A stretch of DNA of 64,000 nt, taken from the NCBI GenBank assembly GCA_028532985.1, contig JANCIK010000008.1, forward strand, positions 2,604,001-2,668,000. The letters are read 5' to 3'. Below are positions 47,598 to 58,901 of the stretch, piece after piece. Position numbers and translations under genes: made by a program. Each line of letters opens with the position of its first letter. Position 1 is the first letter of the stretch. The notes below the pieces were generated by a model. It saw only the letters and a list, made by a program, of their open reading frames with translations. It did no database searches and was not told the DNA's origin. Origin of the DNA: Stropharia rugosoannulata (taxonomy: Eukaryota; Basidiomycota; Agaricomycetes; Agaricales; Strophariaceae).

Positions 47598-50500
47598 TTA
47601 ACCTCGTATTGCGAAAGAAATGAATATACAAATGAAGAGCAGAACAAGAGAATATAAATAAAAGTCTCGATTCTCGGGCAGTAGAGCAGAAAAACGAGAA
47701 AGAACGGACGCAGGTGAGGCAGAATCCTCAGCATTTGGCAGCCTGGTTTTCAGCGTGTCATAAGATTCAGGATATATGATGGAGTGTTGGTGCCCGCACG
47801 TCAACCTATCCTTGGCCATCTGGACTGGTTTCCACTTCCCCCGACTAACCGTCCTTTTCTCCTCAACCTGAGCCAGGCGTTTCAGTGCAGGAGTGTCCTC
47901 CAAGCTGGCCTTTAGCTCGGCCACCTCTGACGCTACGAGTGCACCATCTTCATGCCGTCCCATGGTACAATACAAAATCCCAGCGAACTGCAAAGCCAAA
48001 ATCAGAGACGACACAATATTTTTTCTTGACTTGGCGCGCTCTCGTCCGGTTTCCAAGACTCTCTTCATAAGTTCAGCAGCTCTAACATAGTCCGCCTTTG
48101 CAAACAGCACCCGCGCCTCTTTTTCGTCGAGGACTCGATAACTGTGGACGTCGGTCCCGACATCGTCTTCGTTGGCTATTTCGTTCTGGATGAGCGCTTC
48201 TCTGGCCTCGCTCAGGTGCAGCAAGGCTTTGTCAGGGTCGCCGGCATCAGCCTGGGCATCAGCTAGATTTAGGAGGGATATGTACAACAATGTGAACTGG
48301 CTTGCGCGGGTGATAGTAATAGGCGGTACTTCTAATGCTTTTCGACTTAGCTCGACGCTCTCCGTAGCCACTGCGATGGCTTCTTCAGGACGGCAGGAGT
48401 AAAGAAGACAAAATGTCCGCCCACCCAGTGCTTGAATTAGCATGTTATTGCCACCAGCATGTACGATGCATTCATTTTCACGGATGTAAGCGACAGCCAA
48501 CTCGCTAAGTTGAAGGGCTTCATCGTATCGGCCCGCGTCACAGAGAAGATACATGTGAGTGGACGACAAGTTGTTATAGATGGCCGCCTTTAGCTTCAGG
48601 AAACCTTTTTTGAAGAAGTTCTCGGTGACGTCCATAGCTTGCTGACTGTAATGAAGAGCCTTGTCGATTTCGCCCTTATCTTTGAATGCGTCAGGAAGTG
48701 CCATCAGACATTGAAGATACGAGACGCTGATCATGTCAACATTGAGAACCTTGCCGTATGTGTCGTCCCAGCGTGCAATCGCCGCCTCCAGATAAAGAGC
48801 AGCCTCCTCGATGAGTTCATTCTTCCGCAGAATAGAGACGTACTTGCTCGGAGCTTGTGCGTTGGGGATTATAAGTTTGTGGCCAGACATCTGCGAAGAA
48901 GTGAATAATTTCTGGATCCGACCATCTATTTCGCGTGCCCATTCCAAGCATCGTGTATCCGCGCTTGACTCTAGGGCTTCCATCATCTTGTCCAAAAGCT
49001 CCATGTGACTGTCCATAATTTGGGGGTCATCCCATTTGACAAGCGGGGAGCTATCAATGAGCCGTAAAGCTTTGAAGCCCCCTTCAAGGCAAGAATCCCA
49101 TTGTTTCAGAAGTGCCTGACACTTGCATAGGAAAGCGCTTGCTTGAAAACGTTTAACTGGACTCTGGCCCGGGATCATTTCCTCCAAAGCAGAGTATTGC
49201 GCAACAGCATTTTGCGCGGCGTATATTGCATCTTGAAGCCGCGCGTAATTGAAGTGGTACTCCGCAGTCCTGAGGTAGTAATCGCCTTCAATTTCCGATG
49301 GTATCTTGAGGTCGGTGTAGCTGTCTGCAGCCATCCGTCCCAGCCCAAGCATCCGTTGATGTATAGCTTGCGCCTGCCGATTTTTCCCCAAAGCGAGGAG
49401 CGCATCTCGTTTGGAATACAAGCTGACAAAAAGCGGGACTACGTAGCGCTGGGGATCAACCTCTGCCAGCTGAGTGTGAATGCTTTCTTGTTCCTCAGCG
49501 TGTTTCAGTACTTCCTCCTTCGCCGTAGATGCGGTCAACGTGGGATGCAGAAGATGGCTTAAAGTGCTTGATATCTCATGCAGAATCTTTGTTGAATTCG
49601 GGTAAATATGCAGCAGACGATGAAGGATAGTAAGTGCACGCTTTGCGCTGATATGGGACTCTTCGTGCCGTTCATTTTGCAGTTGGACCACCGACAACGC
49701 CGCGAGTCTATAAGCGTATTCGTAGATGTAATCGTGCGTTGAAGTATTCACCGCGACAAGATCGTCAACAGCGTTGGACAAATCGTCGTCAGCTACATCA
49801 GCGAGTGGTTTTTGCGCGCAGCCAACTATGGTTAAAGCTGTTGCCATGTGCTGGGCAGACGACTCAGCTAATTGAAGAGATGTGGCTGGAGTATCCGAGT
49901 AGTTATTCGACTCAGCCGCCATGGTACGTGCATATATTGAGTGTAATGTTTCTGGTGTGGCAATATCTGGAGATTCTTCAATCATGCGAAGAATTTGCTC
50001 CGCAATTTCGTGAGACATTTGAGCGTCGCCCATGTTCGAGTGGCCGATAGCGAGATTAGTGAGGACAGTGACAAGTTGCATTAACGCGTTCCGATTCGGA
50101 TGAACCTTGTTTACTGCTTCCCATAACTTGACTCTGAGAAGGCGAACCGACATAGACTCTGTATGCATCCCGAGATGGCTGAAGTGTAGCACGAGGAAGC
50201 TAAGTATGTTGTCGACTCTGTGGACCCATGTAGGATCAGGGGACTCAACGACATCCCGGATATTATACACTAGCACAAGTGCATCTCGTTGGATTGCAGA
50301 TGCCGACGCAGGCAGTCCATGCAGAAAGAATGAGGATTTGACAGGGACAATCTCTACGTTCGCCACATTCCTGTTAAACCAACGCGTAGCCAATGATTCC
50401 ACGGAGTGAACAAGAATATCGAATTCACGGCGAAGAAAGGCCTTGGAGAGATCTGGGGCAGGTATGGTTTCCCGCATCCAAGTCATTGGAAGAAACTCCG

Positions 50501-51123
50501 ACTGAGTAAATGAAAAGAGGCGATCGTTGGTCACAGATAGAGCGCCCGGTTTGAACGAATTAGGATCACTGGCTTGCAAAGTGGCATGTATTTTGGCCAC
50601 CGTCATTTCTGTCCTCACCTGGCTCAAAAGCTGAGAAAAAAATCACGCAGGGTATTAGCATCCCCGTCCAAACATTAAGAAATAAGTTCACCTTAAACAA
50701 ATGCAAAGATTTGTCCATTCTTTTCTTCAGACCTTCAATGAGTTCCTCCAGTTTTTCTCGATTCCAAAATGTATACACTGCTATTTTAAACTTCTTACGG
50801 GCGGTGACTTCCTTCGGCGGAAGAAGGACTGCGCATTGACTGTCCACGTACAGCAAATCTCTATTTTTCTTAGTTTCTACAATTTTTCAATGTTATGCAA
50901 CGACTCACTCTCTAAGTTCATATAGAGACTCTTTCAGCGCCTCGGCGTGCTCCAAGTTCTGGAAGTTTTCTCCACTGGCAGAACCCATATGGTGCAAAAT
51001 ATCGTATATATCAGTGGTCCTCACCTTCGAGAATGCGTCCTTGACATTCTGGGCGACCTCAATGAGATCCTTTACAGCTGTAGCAATAGCGATGACCGTT
51101 AAGGTCACGGATAGGGGGTCCAT
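47598..51123 (-). CDS. TPR paralogue C with C-terminal membrane segment
   Basis: Exons 50909-51123 (215 nt), 50692-50860 (169 nt) and 47598-50630 give about 1,138 residues. The N-terminus MDPLSVTLTVIAIATAVKDL is the hydrophobic first helix of the family. Exon 1 covers what are two exons in A, D and E. A perfect GTGAGG donor sits at the old boundary (51024), and the 66-base stretch after it can be kept or removed without shifting frame. The TPR exon is closest to B. After the shared CGHQ motif it continues 60 residues further than B and ends in a hydrophobic segment, FYLYSLVLLFICIFISFAIRG without its last two residues being the core, a likely tail anchor. D lies directly upstream on the same strand. 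Confidence 0.8.
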
Positions 51124-51813
51124 TGCACCGGGTTATTGTCGAAAGGCCTAAGCACTGGCAAGAGCGAATGTAATGGGTGCTAAAAGCATTCAATGTTGGA
51201 TACTGCTGCTAGTACATAACGTGCCCCAAGGCTGTCGTTGCAAGGCTCAAAGGAAAAGGCTTGAACGAGCATGTGGCCGGAGAAGAACGACATCCGATGT
51301 CATTGCACTTTACGAGTAGCAGTGATCTCGGTGACAGTCATGGCGGTTTGAAGTTCCAAGAACAGAACGGTCACACACGCCAGGCACCCATGCTATTTTT
51401 AGGCTGACCATGCAGTTTTGGGATGTTCCCCACGAAGCCGGCCAGTGGAAGGACAAAGTTGCGGATTTGAAAATGTTCAATCGCCGTCAGGTCGACAGAA
51501 GAAGGGTCTCAGCAGAAGTCTATATCATTTTATTATTTATTTATCGGTCATTAACATCTGATAGTAGGAGCAAGTTACATACTGCGATTACCGCGTGATA
51601 TAGCAGCTTTCAAACTTCCCCATACGGTAGCACTATACGCATTTATTGACAAGTGAGGCAGAACCTGTACATTTATTGATGGATTGCAAGCAGAAGTAGA
51701 TATATTGGGATGGGCAAGTTGAAGGCAATCTGACAGCTGCTACAGAACTTGAGAAGTGTAGCAGGTATTTAAAGCCTCGTTCAAGACCCCTCAGTACCTT
51801 AATTCAACTGGTC
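51124..51813. other. Intergenic between paralogues C and D
   Basis: This region holds the promoter of C and whatever follows D. I looked for continuation of D's lost TPR repeats on the minus strand and found none, so the missing two thirds are not present nearby as decayed sequence. Confidence 0.4.
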
Positions 51814-53472
51814 CTATATATCTGCCATGCGCAAAGACTTTAGTACAAGGGCATTTTGGTGGAAATACTCCTGGTTCTGGTCAGGAGAGTTCAAAATCGA
51901 CAGTTTTGTTCCAGTGAGCTGAAATAGAATTGTAGCCTTGAGATTCAAAATTTTGTGAGATTTAGGATATTGCTTGGCGAGTTCCTGTAGAATCGTCCAA
52001 GCCTGTTGCGTTATTCTGCTAGCTTCTGGGAGACAGTTGCTCTTTACCAGGATAGTTGAAAGGCGGAGAAGTATGATGGCATAAGTGTAAAGGTCGTCTT
52101 GCCGCGAATCGACTAAATTGGCTTTCAGGACAGTGTCCATTTGACGCTCGGCGTGCTCGGCGAAATTCCGTGATTTGCTTGAATCTCTGGTATTCCCCGA
52201 TGACACGGCGTAATGTCGAGCGAGAATAACCCTGACCACGGGGTCCTCCTTCTGATAAATTGAACGAGAAACGATTTCTGCTTCGTCAGCATGAAGTTGT
52301 GACTGAGTTGAATCCCCGGCCGCGAGAAAAATCTCAGCGAGACCAACGAGAAAAACAAGGAGATGGAGAGGCGCAGTGCTTGAGGGATATATAGTCGCCA
52401 TAGCCCGCCAAAGGTCGACCATGATATTGTTTACGAATAGCACTTCGTTCTTCATCTCAAGCATAGGAAGATAATGAGCCAAATAAGATAAAAATAAACT
52501 CGCCTCATATACCCAAGAAGGACTGAGGGATTCAATGGTGTTCTGAGCCTGCATAACGGTAGCAAGTGCGTGCCTGTACATGGCGGCACTTGAAGCGAGT
52601 TCGAACTGTAGGAACCAGGCGTTCTGTGGAGGTGGTATGACAAGACTTGACGGATAATTGTCAAACCAACGGGCGGAATATTTTTGCAGTATTCTTTCCA
52701 GATTCCGGAGTTCACGACGAAGGTTGACTGCAGCGAGGTCCTCGTCGGGAACGGCGTCCCAACTCCATGTCTGTGAAACCAAAGCGCTTGACCGAGCAAG
52801 TGAGAAGACTCGGGGATTGAGTGTTTGCGCTATATTGTTTATGGCCGCCTCAGTCCTGATATTCGACAATAGCTAAGAGTTGGATGAGTTAGTAACATTA
52901 ATACATTAATATTCATTTACGAATAAATGAAGTGTACTTACCATAAATAAACCTAGGCAACGGTCCAGGCGGTCTTTGAGTTCTTGGATGGCATCTTTGA
53001 TTTTGGAGTTCTTGTTGAAAGAAAAACGAGCCGCCAGGCCAAATCGAGGTTTCTTTCCGGAACCAGTGGACGATGGCAATAATTGAGAGCATTCGTAATA
53101 TACACGCAGCAGTTCACTGCGAGTAACGCATGAGTATAATTTATTCATTGAACGATGGATGAAAGTCGAAATTACTTTTTCAGAGATATTAATGACTCTC
53201 GCAAGGAGGAAGCCTTTTGTCGACTCTCAATGTCTTCCGTATACGCCTTTTGCATCAAAGCCAAAATTTCGTGTATATCTTCCATAAGCTGCTTGGCATC
53301 TTCGTAGTTGCCGGAGACCTGTAGAAGTGGTCAGTAAAAACATCATTCAGAGAAAGGCAAGAAGGTAGCATACTTTAGCAAGTGCTTCTTTGAACTGATC
53401 AACGACTTCTAGGGCATCTTTAATGGCCGTGACGATTGAGATAGCCGCTAAAGTCAGTGAAAGAGGATCCAT
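51814..53472 (-). CDS. TPR paralogue D, C-terminally truncated
   Basis: Four exons keep the family structure: 53377-53472 (96 nt), 53176-53318 (143 nt), 52942-53116 (175 nt, two codons longer than the others) and 51814-52872. The product is about 490 residues, less than half the size of A-C. It starts MDPLSLTLAAISIVTAIKDA. The module is complete, and the link LLSNIRTEAAINNIAQTL and the first TPR-like helices are present. The frame then stops after LVLKSLRMADI, where C continues for about 650 more residues. No frameshift or internal stop was seen before that point. It may be a functional short form or an early pseudogene. Confidence 0.72.
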
Positions 53473-54087
53473 CACACTGACGAGACGGAAGTATGGGTCA
53501 TGTACTCTAGGAACAGGAGTTCCCGTACAGATTATTCAGCAAGCGATAAAGCGAGCGGCCATGTCATTGACAGATTGAGGGGAAGCGGCACATCGCAACT
53601 GGCCAAACAGAGTTTGTGTGACGTGTACCTCATGGTTCATAAGTTCGTGTTCGTGAGCAAGTCGGATGTAGAATGTCAGCGGCTATGACGTGAGTTAAAA
53701 AATATCAATATCAAGGGAACGAGAAAATGTGTGCAAGTCACCAAAAGGTGGTATTACTGTGCAGCACTTCTTGTAGAATGTATAAAATAATCCAGAAGAC
53801 GCAGATGTGCGCATTAGAATATCTTCAAACTTCAGCGCTTCAGCGCTCGATTGATTGTGTGCCCTCTTTTTGAAGGCGAGGATTTTAAGGAATTGCTTGA
53901 CTTATGGCTGAGGTCAACTCGAGCAATACTTTATGAAACGCATGATAGCCAATACTCCAACTGAAGAAGCTATCCGTACTTTTGGTTTGACATAATCCCA
54001 GTATATGTTAGAGCAACAATGATTCGGGTGAAAAGAAACCAAGGAGAGCTTACAATAATAATTACATAAAGGCACACAACACAAGAT
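53473..54087. other. Intergenic between paralogue D and CLF1
   Basis: This should hold the promoter of D and the 3' UTR of CLF1. No gene was recognised. Confidence 0.45.
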
Positions 54088-57079
54088 CTACTCGTCTTCG
54101 TCTTGCGAGCTCGCCACGTCGCTCTTCCCGTCGTCTTCCTCCTCGTCTTCGTCTTCCTCGTCGCTGTCCGATTGCGCTCCCTTCGCCGCGGCGAACCCAG
54201 ACAAGATTCCGGATGATCCCCCTGACCCCGCTCCAGCATTCGCTTGTGCCTGCTTCCAGGCATGCGCCATTTGCATGAACTTGAAGGACGTCGGATTGGA
54301 TTCCCGCTCGTCGTCGGCAAAGACAAAGTCCCAATCTACCATAGGCACCATGTCAATATCGCCCACAGAACAGCTACTGAGCAACAACGTACCTTCGACC
54401 ATCTGTCCAGTCTCCTGGTCGACATGGCGCACGCGAGCCTGTATGGGCATCATGCCGTCCACCTTCTTGACGTCCTCTTCTGTGCCATTGTTTTCTTCAA
54501 ATGTCTTCCAGATATGCAGCAAGGCGATTCGCTGTGATGCCGGACAAAGATAATCGTGAGGGAGTGCTCTTCCGAGCAAAAAAGAGTGACGAACCTCCTG
54601 TTTCAGTCCCTTACTCTTCAAGTCTTTGTAGCCCCTCTCAAAGACCTGCCTTGCCACCGTCGGGTCGCCTGGTACCATCTTACGTTCTGCTTCTTCGTCT
54701 TCATCCTCCTCTTCCTCTTCCTCGCGCTCCGCACGGGGCAGTGGCATTGGCTCGGCTTCAAACATCGCGTACGCGATCCAGACCTTGACATGTCCGCTGA
54801 GGGCGATGAGGCGCTCGTACAGCGCACGAGCAGTCTCGCGTTCGCCTTCTTCGATTTCAAAGTCAATATATGCCTTCCACAGAAGCTCGGGCATAGATAG
54901 AGGCGATTGTGCCACAGCAAGCTCGAAGATGGCACGAGTACGGGCGAAATCTTGCAACTGGGCTTCGAGCTCCGCGTACTTGATCCATGCAGAGGAATTA
55001 GAGGGATCGTACTAAAAATGACGTTAGGAAATAAATTCGTATCAGCAAAGAACAAATGACGTACTTCAAGGTATTTCTCGTATAGTGTTCGCGCTCTGTC
55101 GAACTCCCGAAGCTGCAGCAAGTGTAAGCAATAATAGAGCATGTCCGATACTGGTAGCCATCGTACTCACCTCGATTTCAAGGTCGATGTACCCCTTGAA
55201 CAGGGCTTCCTTGGGACACATCCCAATAGCTGTACCCAATATCTTGCGCGCAGCGGGTAGCTCAAGCCTTCGTATTTCAAATTTGGCGAACATGAGCCAC
55301 AGTTTAGCAAAGGTAAATTGTTTATGAGGGACAAGTTGGATGGCAGTTTGGTATATTTGCCGCGTTCGGGTATAGTCCTGTCAAACAGTTGAAGGCGGTT
55401 GGGTAGATTTATGGAAGTCAGATATATCGTACTGACCTTGGTCTCAATCTCTTCAAACAAGGCATAATCCAGCCATAAGAAGATATATCTTCTCCAGTGC
55501 CTCTTTTCCGCTCCAGGTGGCACTTGCGAGACTGCCCGTTCGTAGACTTCACGCACACGGCCAATGGCAGCTGTAATTTCTTCGCTCGTCCCCCCTTCTT
55601 CCTTCAGATCACGAAGTGCACCTTCCTCCAATCGGGTATAGTCGAACCAAACATCATAATTTCGCCCGTCGTGTGTCAGCTCTTCTTCGTATTGAATGCG
55701 GCGCTTCCCCAACACGGTGTTTTCGAGAGTACTTCGGGTTCCGTGTTGCTTTTCGAATTTGGTATAAGCAGCGTATAGTCCAGCAGATTTCGCCCTCGGT
55801 ATACGAGCCAGGGCAAACTGCGCCACGTTAGCATAAGTTGAGTAATATATCTTCGAGCACGTACTTTATAGATGACTCGCGCTCTTTCATACTCTTTGAG
55901 GCGCGTCTCCATCTTCGCGAAAGCGCTGAACACCGCTTGTGCTTTCTCCACCTGCTCTTCGTCGTCGCCATAGAACTCGAGGGCAGTTTGGAACACTTCA
56001 CGGGCTTTGTCCACGCGCCCCCTCTCCTCCTCGAACTTGCCCCACTTAACCCACACCCTCGGCTCCGGCCTCACTGCTACCCAGCGTTCATAAATCGCGC
56101 TCGCGCGGTCGAGTTCCTGATAACGCTCCTCAAGTTTGATGTAGGCCTGCCATGCCTTGTCCTCGGGTTCCCATTGCATCCAACGCTCGAAGACTTGCCT
56201 AGCACCGGGCACGTTCTGCAGGAGCTCCTCTAGGTAGACATACTTGTACCATAGCTGGTCAACACGGGGGAGCAGGGTGACTGCGCGGTCGAAGAGGTTG
56301 CGAGCATGCTGGACGTTGCGTGATTTGAGCTCCATCTCGGTGTAGGAAAGCCATAGCTGATTGCTGCGCGGGTCGACGTCTAGGGCACGCTCAAAGATGG
56401 AGCGGGAGCGGGCAAATTCATTTTGGGAAGCCTATGGAGTTATGTTATAAAAAAGCCAGGACGGGAACAGCGCCGACACGTACTTCCCAGTTGGCATACT
56501 GCAACCACTCTTTTCTGAAAGCATTCTGGTTGAGTAAATAAACAGATGTTCAAGTGCCACTTAGACCTACATGCTACCTCTCGTCCTCCTAATCCGTTCT
56601 TCGAATTCCTTTCGCTTACGTCCGCGATATTCATGGAGTTCCTCAAAATCTTCAACCCGCTGCTTCGGTGCGCGAAATGCTGTTTCTTGTCGCTCTTGAG
56701 CCTACTCATGATGTCAGAAGATTGCTTTAGTAGTTTAAATACGGCATACCTCGCGAAGAAGTTGCTCAGCTGTGATCTAGGAAAGTGACTATTAGCTATC
56801 GTAAGTATGCGCATGTGCAGAAGCGGTTTACTTGGATCGCAGCGGGCGCGCGATTTTTGATCCTGCAGGATGTGATTAACGCATAATCAAAAGAGTAGGT
56901 GCAAAGACAAGAACCTTGGTGCTCTTCCGTCTTGCATCTCTGCTAAGTGAGACTGATTGCTGACAGTGACCGTCAACGCTGTTTTGACACAGCGGCGGCG
57001 ACTGCTCGAAAGAGTGGTCGAGATACACGTGACCAGCGACTTTAGGCTCCTCGGATAACCGGCCCGCCCATGAGCTCAT
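54088..57079 (-). CDS. CLF1: Pre-mRNA splicing factor Clf1/Crooked neck (HAT-repeat)
   Basis: This is a core scaffold of the NineTeen complex in the spliceosome, built of HAT (half-a-TPR) repeats. About nine exons can be read. Early segments are [20 protein letters not shown] and [17 protein letters not shown], followed by [20 protein letters not shown]. Then come the HAT units [40 protein letters not shown] and [19 protein letters not shown], and later [20 protein letters not shown]. The C-terminus holds a Glu-rich insertion, [20 protein letters not shown], and a strongly acidic tail ending QDEDE. The first coding exon is uncertain: the ATG at 57079 or 57071 would join by an intron ending near 56873. 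Everything from IKNRAP on is firm. Confidence 0.9.
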
Positions 57080-57705
57080 CCTACTTATCGATCTCAAGAA
57101 TTATTCTCTAACATGAAGAAGGAATATCATTTGAGTGCAGAGTCCAAACTGGTATGCACAGCTGTAATAATCACAGTCGACAACTTTTGTTCAAGAGAAC
57201 AGAGCCAGCTGAGTGCCTTGACCGTTGAATTTTGTTTACATAGTCGTGACAAGGAGCAAATTGAAGAAAACTATATGCTAAATGTGCTACTTGAATCCGT
57301 ACCAACAAAGCTACGCTGTCAAAAAAAACAAATGTGGTTCCATAAAAGAAGTCGACAAGAAGGAATAGCCTCTCCAAATCCAAGTGCATGGACGTGTTTG
57401 ACTGCCGTAGCAAGAATGAGCTTGATGACAATGTCTGGCATGAACTCGCCTCGGCGTCAGAACATGGGGAAGTAATTACGACTTTTTGTAGCTCCCAAGC
57501 CAAAGTGCATTCTGCAATGAGTCACAGCTCTCGTAAGAGCTGTGGCAACTCAGCACAACGCATGCTCCTTGACGATGTTGATGCTGACCATAAACCTGTT
57601 TCGCGAGAAGTAGAGTGGATCCATCGTGGGCATGGGGTGTGAGTGTCGACGAGGAATAATGGCGGCAAACAGGCAGCATAAAAAGTTGTCGAGGCCATAA
57701 TTCCC
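57080..57705. other. Intergenic between CLF1 and TAF13
   Basis: Long overlapping frames on both strands (up to 120 codons) lack any domain and look like chance. This should contain the CLF1 promoter and the TAF13 3' UTR. Confidence 0.4.
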
Positions 57706-58532
57706 TTATAAGCCTTTTGGATTGTGTATATCCGATTCTTCGAATTGAGCTCTGGCACGTTTGATATCTTCTTGCATGAAGAGCAACTCCTCCATTCTTG
57801 CCAGTTTTTTTGCATCAGCAGGGCGAGAGAGAGCGCGTCTCAGATCGTCAATCGATAGCCTGACCTTTTTCGACGGCCCTGTTGCAGTTTGACACTGGTG
57901 GTGGGCGAATTCAGACACCAGGTTGTGCAAAAACAGGATGCGGGAAGACTTACGACATCAGTAATATATTCAATTAATATCTCTTCCATGACATTGACCG
58001 TGTCGTTTGCAGGATTTTTGTCATCGCCGAAACCATACATAAGATTCTTCACTGTCCAATACTTCAGCATCATAGCACCAGCAGACGTGAATAAGGGCCC
58101 ACATTCTTTCGTAAACAGACCCTTGAGATTCGACTGCCTCCTACCACCCCTCCCTCCGCTATGTACCGACGGTATACTCTCCCTGGCATAGCTCGGTGTG
58201 TATGCCGTGAATGTGGCCGCTCTCTGTGGCATCGTCACGGTCGGCGTATGAGGCGTCACTGGCGTTGCTGGCGGTCGTTGTATATGCTGCACAGCAGCTT
58301 GTTGTTGGAGCGAAGTAACCTGTGGATGGGGCTGGGGAACATAGCTGTACGGGTAGGACCAGCCATAGCTGGTCACTCCTGCCTGATACGCGCCGGGCGG
58401 GTACGTATATGCACCTGGTGTGGTTGGGTGACCATAAGGTGATGGGTGATATGCGCCATATGGATATGCAGTAGGCGTCTGGGGCACCGAGCCTGGTGGT
58501 GGCGGCGTAGGAGTATAGGCTTGATAAGACAT
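57706..58532 (-). CDS. TAF13: TFIID subunit Taf13 with long Pro/Tyr-rich N-terminus
   Basis: This is a histone-fold subunit of TFIID that pairs with Taf11. The ATG at 58532 reads MSYQAYTPTPPPPGSVP. Residues 1 to about 150 are rich in Pro, Tyr, Gly, Gln and Ala, with repeated YPYGAYHPSPYG-type units, and should be disordered. The histone fold begins at GLFTKELKNLMYGFGDDKNP, where a 51-base intron splits KE|LK. It continues VNVMEEILIEYITDVCQTA, VRLSIDDLRRALSRP and ARMEELLFMQEDIKRAR, matching Taf13 helices in order. The histone fold is of normal length; the N-terminal extension is much longer than in yeast or human Taf13. Confidence 0.9.
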
Positions 58533-58901
58533 TGGCGGGGCGTCGGACGCAGCTATTCGGTGAGAATGGTCAACTATTTCGACGCGGGCATTAGATAAGA
58601 CCTTCCCACGCAAGAGAGTGTTCGTCAAACTTCAAAGCTTCAAGCTTCTTTTCCGCCTTCTGCTAACGCTCCTCAGCATTCTCAACTATCTCAATATATC
58701 TCATAATATACATCAATCTACACCGCAAGAAGCGAACTAAATAGGACCCCGTAGAAATTGCATAGACATAAGTCGGGCAGCTCGAGCAATATTCAAAATT
58801 GTTCAAAATCTTGGATGTTAATCGACGTCTACTATACTCTCCTTGCTGGCAGCACATCAATTAAAGGCCTCTCCGCTCAAACAAGTCTCCGTTCAACCGA
58901 G
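58533..58901. other. Upstream region of TAF13
   Basis: A short AT-rich stretch that should hold the TAF13 promoter. No gene was seen. Confidence 0.4.

Noticed and set aside
57113..57503. Overlapping frames of 110-120 codons on both strands
   Set aside because: Each lies in the shadow of the other, in the gap between CLF1 and TAF13, without domain or splice support.
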